The notes under the pieces are model-generated. The model searched no databases. It was not told where the DNA came from and saw nothing but the letters and a program-made list of their open reading frames with translations. 64,000 nucleotides of DNA from JAVMKJ01 sp031732855 (GTDB taxonomy: Bacteria > Pseudomonadota > Gammaproteobacteria > Competibacterales > Competibacteraceae): assembly GCA_031732855.1 (NCBI GenBank), contig JAVMKJ010000150.1, forward strand, positions 1 through 64,000, read 5' to 3'. A program made the translations under genes and the position numbers. Below are positions 31,037-39,729 of the stretch, piece by piece. The number at the start of each line of letters is the position of its first letter. Positions within the stretch are counted from its first letter, which is position 1.

Positions 31037-33499
31037 ATGTCCGCCACCGTCGAATCCGTCGAGTCGGATGCCCCGACTCGGGCCGCAACCTCCTGCTTCC
31101 ACTGTGGTCTCCCCGTGCCGCCGGGCGCCCGCTTTGCCGCAGTCATCGACGGCCAGCCCCGGTCCATGTGCTGCCATGGCTGCCAGGCGGTGGCCGAAGC
31201 CATCGTGGCCGCCGGGCTGACCGATTTCTACCACCATCGCACCGCGCCGTCGCGCCGGGCAGAGGATTTGATCCCGGAGCAGTTGCGCGGGCTGGAGTTG
31301 TACGACCGGCCCGATTTACAGCAGAGCTTCGTCCGCGCCGAGAACGAGCACGTCCGCGAGGCCGCGCTGATTCTGGAGGGGATCGTCTGCGCCGCCTGCG
31401 TCTGGCTCAGCGAACGGCACGTCGGCCGACTGCCGGGCGTGCTGGAATTCCGGGTAAACTACTCCACCCACCGCGCCCGGGTGCGCTGGGACCAGCGGCA
31501 GACCCGGCTCAGCGCCATTCTGGCCGCCATCGCCGCCATCGGCTACATCGCTCATCCCTTCGATCCCAGTCGCCAGGAAGCCCTGCAAAAACGCGAGCAC
31601 ACCGTGGCCTTGCGCCGGCTGGCGGTGGCCGGACTGGGCTCGATGCAGGTGATGATGCTGGCGGTGGCCCTGTATGCCGGCGACTACCAGGGCATGGAAG
31701 GCTGGATTCGCGAGTTCCTGCGCTGGATTTGCCTGATTATCACGGTACCCGTCGTGGGGTACTCCGCGCTGCCATTTTACACCGCTGCCTGGCGCGATTT
31801 CCGCAACCGGCAACCGAGCATGGACGTGCCGGTGTCGCTGGCCATTCTCGCCGCTTTCGCCGCCAGCGTCTGGTACACCTGGCAGGGTGTCGGTGAGGTC
31901 TACTACGACTCGGTGACGATGTTCGTGTTCTTCCTGCTGACCGGCCGGTTTTTGGAAATGACCGCCCGCCATCGGGCGGGACAGGTTTCCGAGGCGCTGG
32001 TGCGGATGTTGCCGGCGACCGCCACCCGGCTGGACCCGGCCGGCGCCGAGGCGGTGATTCCCATCGCGGAACTGATGCCCGGCGACCGGGTGCTGGTGCG
32101 GCCGGGGGAAACCATTCCAGCCGATGGCCGGGTGGAGGAAGGCGCGAGCAGCGTGGACGAATCGCTGCTAACCGGCGAGAGTCTGCCTCTGCCCCGGCGT
32201 TCGGGTGAAGGATTGATCGGAGGTTCGGTCAATGTGGAAAGCCCGCTGGTCATGCGGATCGAAAAGGTCGGTCCCGATACCGTCTTGTCGGCCATCGTGC
32301 GGTTGCTGGATCGGGCGCAAGGCGAGAAGCCGCGGTTGGCGCTGTTGGCCGACCGCATCGCCGGCTGGTTCGTCGTCGTCCTGCTGGTCGTGGCGGCGGT
32401 GGTGTTTTCGACCTGGTGGTCGCTGAGCGACTTCGATACCGCGTTTCGCGTCACCCTCTCGGTATTGGTGGTGACCTGTCCCTGTGCGCTGTCGCTGGCC
32501 ACGCCGACCGCCATCGTGGCCGCAACCGGCGCCCTGACCCGGCTGGGGGTGCTGACCACGCGCGGCCATGCCCTGGAGGCTCTGGCGCGGGCCACTCATG
32601 TCGTTTTCGACAAGACCGGGACGCTCACCTACGGCCGGCCGCGAGTGGTGGCGATCGAAACGGCGAGCGATTTGGAACCGCGCCGCTGCCTGGCCCTGGC
32701 GGCGGCGCTGGAACGGGGTTCCGAGCACCCGGTCGGGCTGGCTTTGGCGGAGGTGGCCGGTACGATGGTTCCGGCCGCGACGGAGTTGCGCAATACTCCC
32801 GGTAGCGGAATCGATGGGTGGATCGAAAACCGCCGCTACCGGGTGGGTCGGCCCGAATTCGTGGTGGCTCTGAGCGGGGTGACGCCGACCGAACGAACCG
32901 ATCTCGACGCCGCCAGCACCTGGGTGGCGTTGGGCGATGAAACCGGGCTGCTGGCCTGGTTTCAGTTGACCGATGCCCTGCGGCCTGGCGCGGCGGCGGC
33001 GGTGGCGGCCCTGCAAGCTCGCAAGGTGGCGGTGGAGTTGCTGAGCGGGGATCGGCCGAAGGTCGTGGCCCACGTGGCCCGCGAGCTGGCCATTGCCACG
33101 GCCAAAGGGGGCATGTCGCCTCGGGACAAGCTGGAGCGCCTGCGGGAATTGCAGGGGCAGGGCGCGGTGGTGGCGATGGTCGGCGACGGGGTCAACGACG
33201 CGCCGGTGCTGGCGGCGGCCCAAGTGTCGCTGGCGATGGGGAGCGGTACCCAACTGGCTCATGCCACGGCGGATATGATCCTGCTGTCGGAACGGTTGGA
33301 GCATCTGGTCCGCGGGGTGGACACGGCCCGGCGGACTTTGACCATCGTGCGCGAGAATTTCGCTTGGGCGATCGGTTACAATCTGGTGGCGCTGCCACTG
33401 GCGGCGGGAGGTTGGCTGACGCCCTGGATGTCGGCGATCGGAATGTCGTTCAGTTCGCTGCTGGTGGTGGTGAACGCGCTGCGACTCCGACAGCCCTGA
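31037..33499 (+). CDS. ccoI: Copper-translocating P-type ATPase CcoI
   Basis: About 820 aa from ATG 31037; GTG 30998 is possible and no start has a strong ribosome binding site. N-terminal Cys clusters (CFHCGLPVP and CCHGC), then an HMA-like domain with CAAC (EGIVCAACVWLSE), eight TM helices, TGES phosphatase loop, CPC copper site in VTCPCALSLATP, phosphorylation motif DKTGT, and GDGVNDAP hinge. The CCHGC N-terminal domain is typical of FixI/CcoI, which exports copper for cbb3 assembly rather than for resistance. Upstream of ccoS. Confidence 0.95.
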   Translation: MSATVESVESDAPTRAATSCFHCGLPVPPGARFAAVIDGQPRSMCCHGCQAVAEAIVAAGLTDFYHHRTAPSRRAEDLIPEQLRGLELYDRPDLQQSFVRAENEHVREAALILEGIVCAACVWLSERHVGRLPGVLEFRVNYSTHRARVRWDQRQTRLSAILAAIAAIGYIAHPFDPSRQEALQKREHTVALRRLAVAGLGSMQVMMLAVALYAGDYQGMEGWIREFLRWICLIITVPVVGYSALPFYTAAWRDFRNRQPSMDVPVSLAILAAFAASVWYTWQGVGEVYYDSVTMFVFFLLTGRFLEMTARHRAGQVSEALVRMLPATATRLDPAGAEAVIPIAELMPGDRVLVRPGETIPADGRVEEGASSVDESLLTGESLPLPRRSGEGLIGGSVNVESPLVMRIEKVGPDTVLSAIVRLLDRAQGEKPRLALLADRIAGWFVVVLLVVAAVVFSTWWSLSDFDTAFRVTLSVLVVTCPCALSLATPTAIVAATGALTRLGVLTTRGHALEALARATHVVFDKTGTLTYGRPRVVAIETASDLEPRRCLALAAALERGSEHPVGLALAEVAGTMVPAATELRNTPGSGIDGWIENRRYRVGRPEFVVALSGVTPTERTDLDAASTWVALGDETGLLAWFQLTDALRPGAAAAVAALQARKVAVELLSGDRPKVVAHVARELAIATAKGGMSPRDKLERLRELQGQGAVVAMVGDGVNDAPVLAAAQVSLAMGSGTQLAHATADMILLSERLEHLVRGVDTARRTLTIVRENFAWAIGYNLVALPLAAGGWLTPWMSAIGMSFSSLLVVVNALRLRQP

Positions 33500-33593
33500 G
33501 AGCGATACCAGCGAAGGGAGAGTGGCTTGATGCTCCTTTCATACCCTTGGCCCCTTAGGGCCTTAGTGCCTTTTTGCTGGAGGCGGTGGCGTC

Positions 33594-33791
33594 ATGCGGA
33601 TCCTGTACCTGTTGATTCCCATGGCCTTGGGGGTAATAGGAGTGGCGTTGTGGGCCTTTCTCTGGGCGGTGCGGACCGGGCAATTCGACGATCTGGAGGG
33701 ACCAGCCCACCGGATTCTGATGGACGACGACGACCCGCGCATTCCCCGTTTCAGCCAGCGGAAGGATAACGATCAATCCTTGAAGGAATGA
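33594..33791 (+). CDS. ccoS: cbb3 oxidase maturation protein CcoS
   Basis: 65 aa. N-terminal TM (LYLLIPMALGVIGVALWAFLWA) followed by GQFDDLEGPAHRILMDDD, the diagnostic CcoS segment. Needed for heme/copper insertion into cbb3. GGAGG precedes ATG 33594. Last recognised gene of ccoGHIS. Confidence 0.96.
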   Translation: MRILYLLIPMALGVIGVALWAFLWAVRTGQFDDLEGPAHRILMDDDDPRIPRFSQRKDNDQSLKE

Positions 33792-33837
33792 GGTGGGTCA
33801 TTTAGTATTTTCACTATAAACCGCAAGGAGAATAACG

Positions 33838-33939
33838 ATGTTTACCTTTCAGAATTTTCCGCTCGTCATCATTATCGTGCTGCTGATTGCCTCTTGGCTG
33901 AGTTTTCTCTCCGTCGTTCCCTGGGGTAGCCTGTTCTAG
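33838..33939 (+). CDS. 33-aa single-TM small protein
   Basis: Begins at ATG 33838, 7 bp after AAGGAG. One hydrophobic helix (FPLVIIIVLLIASWLSFLSV, about 7-26) and a Trp-Gly end (VPWGSLF). It lies 46 bp after ccoS and before a strong terminator, so it is probably the last gene of the ccoGHIS unit. No family recognised; it could be a small cbb3 oxidase subunit or an assembly peptide, which is inference from position only. Confidence 0.55.
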   Translation: MFTFQNFPLVIIIVLLIASWLSFLSVVPWGSLF

Positions 33940-34010
33940 GTCTGCCGCCAGTTTCCCCGGTTGAGTGGGGTGTTCGCCAAGCTGGCGATGCGGAAACCCC
34001 CCTTGGGATA

Positions 34011-34044
34011 ACCGCCTTCCCCCGCGCGGGGGAAGGCGGTTTTT
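34011..34044 (+). terminator. Rho-independent terminator
   Basis: Thirteen-bp perfect stem ACCGCCTTCCCCC / GGGGGAAGGCGGT with a GCGC loop, followed by TTTT. Ends the cbb3 maturation transcript ahead of birA. Confidence 0.88.
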
Positions 34045-34124
34045 CATGAGGTGTTCCCGGATGGGCAAGTTTCCACCGTATTTCTCCCGATCGATCTATT
34101 GAGGGAGCAGAATGAGGGAGCAGA

Positions 34125-34937
34125 ATGGCCGCGCCGCTGGAACTGCTGGATCGGGATCGTATTCTCGCCGGTCTGACGGCCGAGGCCCGCGTCTTGCTCG
34201 ACCGATTGGAACTGCATCCGGTTATCAATTCCACCAACGCCTATCTGCTGGGACAGGCCGGGGCTGACTGGCCGGGCTGCGTGGTGTGCCTGGCCGAGCA
34301 GCAGACCGCCGGTCGGGGACGGCAGGGCCGGAGCTGGTTGACGCCGTTTGGGTCCGGTCTGGCCTTTTCGCTGCTCTGGCGATTCACCGTGCGACCCGCG
34401 GCGCTGAGCGGTCTGAGCCTCGCGACCGGCATCACCGTGGCCCGCGCGCTGCGGGATGCCGGCGTGACCGAAGTAGGTCTGAAGTGGCCCAACGACGTAT
34501 GGTGGCGGGGACGCAAGCTGGGCGGCATCCTGCTGGAATCCGGTGTTACCGCCAGCGGCGTTCGGGTGGTGGCCGGGATTGGTCTCAACATCGATCTGCC
34601 GCGCCAGGATGGGGCGACCATCGACCAGCCGTGGGTCGATCTGCGGGAGATTCTGGGAGCCGGCAGCATTTCCCGCAACCGGCTGGCATCGTCGCTGATC
34701 GGCGAATTGATCGGTACCTTTGCCCGGTTCGAACGAGGGGGGTTTGCGGATCTGGCCGCGGAATGGACGTGCTTCGATCGGGTGGCGGGTCGCCGGGTGA
34801 GCCTGCGCTTGCCCAATGCCTCCGTAACGGGCATCGCCCGTGGGGTGGACGCGACCGGCGCCCTGCTGCTGGAGGCGGCGGACGGGCAGATAAAGCCGTA
34901 CATCGGCGGAGAGATCAGCTTGAGGGTCGAGCCGTGA
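34125..34937 (+). CDS. birA: Biotin-[acetyl-CoA-carboxylase] ligase, no repressor domain
   Basis: 270 aa. Catalytic domain with GRGRQGRSW (biotinyl-AMP loop, about 65), KWPNDVWW and KLGGILLES, plus the C-terminal SH3-like domain. Activates biotin with ATP and attaches it to BCCP. The N-terminal winged helix of Escherichia coli BirA is absent; a short linker-like segment (LELLDRDRILAGLT) corresponds to the sequence that normally follows it. It is therefore probably an enzyme only, not a bio repressor. Overlaps coaX by 4 nt (GTGA). Confidence 0.93.
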   Translation: MAAPLELLDRDRILAGLTAEARVLLDRLELHPVINSTNAYLLGQAGADWPGCVVCLAEQQTAGRGRQGRSWLTPFGSGLAFSLLWRFTVRPAALSGLSLATGITVARALRDAGVTEVGLKWPNDVWWRGRKLGGILLESGVTASGVRVVAGIGLNIDLPRQDGATIDQPWVDLREILGAGSISRNRLASSLIGELIGTFARFERGGFADLAAEWTCFDRVAGRRVSLRLPNASVTGIARGVDATGALLLEAADGQIKPYIGGEISLRVEP

Positions 34938-35674
34938 TCCTGCTGGCGGATGTCGGCAACAGCCGGATCAAGTGGGTCAGTTGCGAGCAGGGAGAGTTCC
35001 AGGAACGCGGTCAAGCCAATCACGGTGGGGAAAGCTGGCCCGAACTCGCGGCCCGGTTGTGGAGTCACCTTCCGTCGCCGGCGCGGGCATTGATCGTCAG
35101 CGTGGCCGGCGCCGAAGTCCGCGCCGCGCTGGCGGGCTGGATTCGGCAAACCTGGGCCATCGAGGCGGAATTTGTGGTTTCGACCCCGGCGGCTTGTGGT
35201 GTCCGCAATTCTTACGCCGAACCCGAGCGGATGGGCGCGGATCGCTGGGTGGCGATGATCGCGGCGCGGGCGCTGGTCGGGCCGCGGGCCTGTTATGTCG
35301 TTGATTGCGGCACGGCGGTGACGATCGACGCGCTGGCGGCGGACGGCCGGCATTTGGGCGGAGTGATAGCGCCGGGAATGCGCCTGATGCGCGAGGCGCT
35401 GTATCGGAATACCCAGCAGATTCCCCCGGAGCACGGCGAGCCATGCCTGTTCGGCCAGAGTACCCGCGACTGCGTTTGGGGCGGGGCGCTGTATGCGGTT
35501 GCCTCGGCCATCGATGGTATTACTGCCCGGATGGTCGCCAGTCACGGTCCGGGCGTCAGGCTGCTGACCGGCGGTGCTGCCGGAGTGGCGCTGCCTCATT
35601 TGCAGGGCGCGTATCAAATGGAACCGGATTTGATCTTTGCCGGGCTACGAGTGATCGCTGGGGAAGGGGGCTGA
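34934..35674 (+). CDS. coaX: Type III pantothenate kinase
   Basis: 246 aa from GTG 34934, which overlaps the birA stop. LLADVGNSRIKW at the N-terminus (phosphate loop with catalytic Asp), GADRWVAMIAA in the middle, VVDCGTAVTID second phosphate motif, and GGVIAPGM. Catalyses the first step of coenzyme A synthesis and is insensitive to CoA feedback. The pair birA-coaX is common. The frame is open far upstream inside birA, which is shadow. Confidence 0.96.
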   Translation: MILLADVGNSRIKWVSCEQGEFQERGQANHGGESWPELAARLWSHLPSPARALIVSVAGAEVRAALAGWIRQTWAIEAEFVVSTPAACGVRNSYAEPERMGADRWVAMIAARALVGPRACYVVDCGTAVTIDALAADGRHLGGVIAPGMRLMREALYRNTQQIPPEHGEPCLFGQSTRDCVWGGALYAVASAIDGITARMVASHGPGVRLLTGGAAGVALPHLQGAYQMEPDLIFAGLRVIAGEGG

Positions 35675-35733
35675 GCTTTTCCGGGGAGGTTGCTTCTTAA
35701 GGCCGGGGTGTTCCAGAGAATTCCAGTCGAATC

Positions 35734-35764
35734 GGCGGGTTGCGGGCTGATGCCCCAACCCGCC
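35734..35764 (+). terminator. Palindrome after coaX, likely terminator
   Basis: GGCGGGTT-GC-GGGC-TGAT-GCCC-C-AACCCGCC forms a nearly perfect hairpin followed a few bases later by TTTTT. It may equally belong to the GGCGGGTTA repeat family seen elsewhere in this window. Confidence 0.55.
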
Positions 35765-35897
35765 TCACAATTTTTAGTCGGAAAATTGATCGAACGGTAT
35801 GACTTCCCGAGGACGACCGGCAAATATGAGGATCGCCGGAGTTTGCTTGCGGCTGTGGCACAATGGCTTCGGACAACCCGTTACCGGAGGCATCGCC

Positions 35898-36506
35898 ATG
35901 TCACTGCAACCCAAACCGTGCTTGAGCCCCGAAGACTATCTCGCACTCGAACGCAGCGCCGAGTTCAAGAGCGAATATTTCGATGGCGAAATTTTCGCCA
36001 TGACCGGCGCCAGCGAGCCGCATAATCTCATCGTTGTTAACACGGTTCGCGAGCTGGGCAACCAGCTTAAAAAGCGTCCCTGTAAAGTCTATGCCAGCGA
36101 CATGCGGGTTAAGGTCAGTCCAACCGGGCTATACACCTATCCCGATCTGGTCGTGGTCTGCGGCAAGGCTCAATTCGACGATAGCCATGTGGATACACTG
36201 CTGAATCCGACCCTGATCGTCGAGGTCCTGTCGGGTTCCACCGAGGCTTACGACCGGGGCCGGAAGTTCGAGCATTACCGCAAACTGGAATCGCTGGCCG
36301 AGTACGTGCTGATCGCCCAGCATCACCCGCATGTTGAATCTTACCGACGGCAACCGGATCATCGTTGGATGTTGACGGACAGCGACGGGTTGGACGGTAG
36401 CCTGCGGCTGGATGCCATTGATTGCGAATTGACGCTGGCGGAGATTTACGACAAGGTCGAGTTTCAGGCCGGGGATCGAGGGAGATTTAATACCATTTCT
36501 CAATAG
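35898..36506 (+). CDS. Uma2-family (DUF820) PD-(D/E)XK nuclease-like protein
   Basis: 202 aa from ATG 35898 with CGGAGG upstream. Typical features: LSPEDYLALERSAEFKSEYF at the start, then MTGAS, VYASDMRVKV, YTYPDLVVVCG (active-site Asp), and LIVEVLSGSTEAYDRGRKFE (Glu and Lys). Uma2 proteins are abundant in cyanobacteria and some proteobacteria, have a restriction-endonuclease fold, and have no settled function. Monocistronic here. Confidence 0.9.
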   Translation: MSLQPKPCLSPEDYLALERSAEFKSEYFDGEIFAMTGASEPHNLIVVNTVRELGNQLKKRPCKVYASDMRVKVSPTGLYTYPDLVVVCGKAQFDDSHVDTLLNPTLIVEVLSGSTEAYDRGRKFEHYRKLESLAEYVLIAQHHPHVESYRRQPDHRWMLTDSDGLDGSLRLDAIDCELTLAEIYDKVEFQAGDRGRFNTISQ

Positions 36507-36619
36507 ACCTTGAACTCCTGTGGGAACCAGCTTGCCACCGATTTCAATAGATTATCATAGACCGCAGGCAGGTCCTCCAGAGATCGGGATTGGATACGAG
36601 CCGACGTGTATGATGTGAT

Positions 36620-37417
36620 TCATCGGTGTTCGAAAGTCATCATATTAATGCAGTCCGCGCACAGGTTATCCAAGTGCTGGACCGGCATGGTGAACGATTC
36701 GGCTGGGGCCCATGGCACGGTGGCGGTTTTTTTTTCGGGGTCATCCACGATGGCCGCCAGTCCACGGGTTTTAAAATTGCTCTTGATAGCCGTTTGGACT
36801 TTGTCTGCTTTGGCACGATCCTGAGCCAGACGGGCCTTTACCAGCGATTCATATTGCTGTTCGAGCGCTTCGTTCGGTTTCCGGAAAGCTAAAAAAATTA
36901 TACTTTCCGATCCGACATTATTATCGAGTTTGAAAGATTTATCCTTGGCGGGAAGATGATAAGTGACACCGGCTTGTACCGGATTTAAATTGTCGACCTT
37001 GACACCACTAAAACTGGTCATGGGAAAGAGCCGGTAAATTGCCTTACTGCTATCCACTTGGAAAATATAAACATAACTGTCCTCCGCCGGAGTGAATTGA
37101 ATTTTGTAGTGGTCGCCGGAATTCAACACACTACCTTCGGCTAGTGACTTGAGGGGTCCTTGACCGCTTGGGCGATAAACATAATTAATCTTGAAGTTTA
37201 GCGGCTTCTGACCATTTTGTGGGGTAAACGACGCCGGTTTCGGAGTTGAACCAGCCGGTTCTGGGGCAATTTTGACGGTCCCTGCCGGGCCACGTGTTTT
37301 AAGATCGTCGTTGTCGGGCGTCGGATTAGTTGCACCGACACCACTGGCGGTTCCGATCAAAACGCTACCGAGCAAGGCAAATAGTGGGTAATACCACCAA
37401 CAGATTTTATAGCTCAT
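36620..37417 (-). CDS. Secreted DUF4384-domain protein
   Basis: 265 aa. Signal peptide (1-29, cut after VGA), Pro-rich linker, then a DUF4384 beta domain (about 70-200) with LNSGDHYKIQFTPAEDSYVY and SKAIYRLFP, then a charged helix and a C-terminal tail with CADC. The DUF4384 part is closely related to the C-terminal part of the kinase upstream. A short motif TRGPAGTVK (41-49) recurs as TRGLAAIVDDP (217-227) and in the OmpA-like protein of the same operon. The first bases overlap the kinase gene by 11 nt, so translation is coupled. Low GC compared with the surrounding region. Confidence 0.8.
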   Translation of the reverse strand: MSYKICWWYYPLFALLGSVLIGTASGVGATNPTPDNDDLKTRGPAGTVKIAPEPAGSTPKPASFTPQNGQKPLNFKINYVYRPSGQGPLKSLAEGSVLNSGDHYKIQFTPAEDSYVYIFQVDSSKAIYRLFPMTSFSGVKVDNLNPVQAGVTYHLPAKDKSFKLDNNVGSESIIFLAFRKPNEALEQQYESLVKARLAQDRAKADKVQTAIKSNFKTRGLAAIVDDPEKKTATVPWAPAESFTMPVQHLDNLCADCINMMTFEHR

Positions 37418-38933
37418 GGCTTCCTCTCGCGTTGTGTTTGAAATTCAGGACAGGTATGACGCCCTTTTGAGTATTTGTTAAGCTATTGCTCAACTGCAAT
37501 TGCAGTTCCATGGATCGCGAATAGTCATGGATGCGACGTGCTTCAACGAGAGCCGTATATTGGTTTTCCAGATCGATATTACGGTTTTTGAAGGCCAGAA
37601 CATGGATCTGCTCATGACCAACTTGGTCGTCCAACTGAAAAGCCTCATCTTCGGCTGGAACAAAATAGGTTATACCAGCCCGTACCGGATTTTCGTTGCC
37701 TGGTTTTGAAGTGTCGCCACCTTCGAATGGAAATAGACGGTAAATTGCTCTGCTGCCATCAGTTTGGAAAATATACACATAGCCGTCTTGTTTTGGCATG
37801 AAGCGAATTTGATAGTGATCTCCTGAATGCAGTACACTGTCGTTAAGCAATGGCCGTAAATTTGGCTGATCGGTGGATCGATAAGAATAGGCAACTTGAA
37901 TGGAGAGAGCAGGATTTAACGAACGCTCCCAAATGTGATAACTGATTCCAATCAATAACAAAGCCATCAAAAAAAGCACGGTACTGATAAAATATTTGTT
38001 GGACCAACGGTTGGATTTTTCTGCACCGCTCACCAATGGCCGGACGGTAATATTATTGTTTTTCTCTTGACCGATCTTGTCGATAGCATCGATAAGCTGT
38101 TCGGCGGTGGCAAAACGCTCGTTCGGGTTGAAGGCCAGCAGCTTTTCCAGAATTTCCTGATATCGACTTAACTCCATTGGCAATCGATCAACCAATCCGC
38201 CCACTGTGCGGCCAGGACGGAAACCGGTAAGCATTTCGTAAAACACCAATCCCAAGGAATATAGATCGCTCCGACCGTCCAGGATTTTTCCCCAAGTCTG
38301 TTCGGGACTCATATAAACGACCGTGCCGATCGCCAATCCGGTCGCGGTAAGGTCGACGTTGTCTTCACAGGCTTTGGCGATCCCAAAATCGGTAAGCACC
38401 GCGCCATTATCGTTGCGGAAGAGAATATTGGCTGGCTTAACATCCCGATGTACGAAACCCTGGTGGTGCGCGTAACCCAGAGCACTGGCAATCTGGCGCA
38501 GTATGTTCACAGCTTGTTGGGGGGATAGTCCTTGCTCGATACGATCGCGCAAGGTTCCACCTTCCACATACTCCATGATCATGTAGTATTGGTTCAGGCA
38601 TTCGCCGATATCGTGAATGGTCACAATATGTGGATGTCGCAGTTGGGCGATGATTTTGCCCTCTTTAAGAAAACGCTGGCGGAACGTGGCATCGATGCTG
38701 AGGGCAGGAGTAATGACTTTAATTGCGACCGGCCGCTCGAGTGCTTCCTGAGTGGCTAAGTACACATGTCCCATGGCACCGCTGCTGATCAGCTTTTCAA
38801 CCTTGTAGCCTGGGATTATCGGAGTCGTATCAACCGGCACCATTTTGCTCGGCTGGACATCGACAAACTCGCTATTGTCCTGGCCATCGGCTTTGATATT
38901 GTCAGGATCCGACATTCGCGCTATATTGCTCAT
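37407..38933 (-). CDS. Membrane Ser/Thr protein kinase with extracytoplasmic DUF4384 domain
   Basis: 508 aa. Hanks-type kinase domain (about 43-295): glycine loop SSGAMGHVYLA, ATP Lys72 in VAIKV, HRDVKPANIL with D164, DFGIAK with D182, MSPEQ. One TM helix (about 314-334), then an extracytoplasmic DUF4384 domain (about 345-480) with LHSGDHYQIRFMPKQDGYVY and SRAIYRLFP. All key catalytic residues are present. The outer domain probably senses or binds something also bound by the neighbouring secreted paralogue. The start overlaps the OmpA-like gene stop by 4 nt. Confidence 0.92.
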   Translation of the reverse strand: MSNIARMSDPDNIKADGQDNSEFVDVQPSKMVPVDTTPIIPGYKVEKLISSGAMGHVYLATQEALERPVAIKVITPALSIDATFRQRFLKEGKIIAQLRHPHIVTIHDIGECLNQYYMIMEYVEGGTLRDRIEQGLSPQQAVNILRQIASALGYAHHQGFVHRDVKPANILFRNDNGAVLTDFGIAKACEDNVDLTATGLAIGTVVYMSPEQTWGKILDGRSDLYSLGLVFYEMLTGFRPGRTVGGLVDRLPMELSRYQEILEKLLAFNPNERFATAEQLIDAIDKIGQEKNNNITVRPLVSGAEKSNRWSNKYFISTVLFLMALLLIGISYHIWERSLNPALSIQVAYSYRSTDQPNLRPLLNDSVLHSGDHYQIRFMPKQDGYVYIFQTDGSRAIYRLFPFEGGDTSKPGNENPVRAGITYFVPAEDEAFQLDDQVGHEQIHVLAFKNRNIDLENQYTALVEARRIHDYSRSMELQLQLSNSLTNTQKGVIPVLNFKHNARGSHEL

Positions 38934-39589
38934 TGGTCGGCAATTGTCGATACATCGATACGGATAAACTCGCTGCGCCGATTTAACTCGCGTCCGGTTT
39001 CGACGGCATTGGATGCCACGGGGTAAGCCCCCCCATAACCTTTGGCGATTAGCCGATCCGGAGTGATCCCACGTTTGATCAGATAGTCTTTCACCGCCTG
39101 CGCACGTTCCTGGGACAATGCAAAATTTTTGTCGTCGGAACCGATGTCGTCGGTATGGCCGGCAATCACCAGCACCGCATCGGATAGCGCCACGCTTTTC
39201 AAGGCGTTTACGTATGCGTTCAGCAGTGAGTAGGCTTCGCGGCGGACTCGTGCGGAGTTCGTGTCGAAGTGAATCAATGCCGCCACCTTGGGATGGTCCC
39301 GAATCAGGGTTGGATAATCCATGGGCGCGGCCGCTGGTAAGGGAGTGGGGTCGTCGACGATGCCAGCGGGACCGCGCAATTTCCCCACACCCGTGACGCC
39401 GGGACTTCGCCCTCCCCGTGGCTGGGAACTGGGTTGCGCTTTGCCTGGAGCGCTCAGAGCGCGTTCGATCTCAGCGGCGGTTTCAGGATATTGAGGCGGT
39501 GCCGCAACGACGGTACCCCACGTTAGCCCGATCACCAGGCCGGCGATCCAGCCAAGGCGACCCTGTTTGGAGTCTTGAAAGGTTTTCAC
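38930..39589 (-). CDS. OmpA-family peptidoglycan-binding protein
   Basis: 219 aa. N-terminal signal (1-30), a Pro/Gly-rich linker containing LRGPAGIVDDP (71-81), and a C-terminal OmpA domain (about 95-215) with IHFDTNSARVR, AGHTDDIGSDDKNFALSQER and NRRSEFIRI. No lipobox Cys is seen, so it is predicted as periplasmic or anchored by an uncleaved signal. First gene of the OmpA-kinase-DUF4384 operon. A TATAAT-like -10 (minus strand, 39618-39623) lies just upstream but without a good -35. Confidence 0.9.
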   Translation of the reverse strand: MKTFQDSKQGRLGWIAGLVIGLTWGTVVAAPPQYPETAAEIERALSAPGKAQPSSQPRGGRSPGVTGVGKLRGPAGIVDDPTPLPAAAPMDYPTLIRDHPKVAALIHFDTNSARVRREAYSLLNAYVNALKSVALSDAVLVIAGHTDDIGSDDKNFALSQERAQAVKDYLIKRGITPDRLIAKGYGGAYPVASNAVETGRELNRRSEFIRIDVSTIADQ

Positions 39590-39729
39590 CAGCTTGCACC
39601 TCGTCTTATCGTTATGAATTATAAGTCGAAGAATTCAGAGGCCGTATGGGATCTCGCCCATCATCGTCTCTGGAGGAATTGAATTTTACTCGATCGATTA
39701 TCGAAATTTGTCGTGCCGGTACAAGCTGT

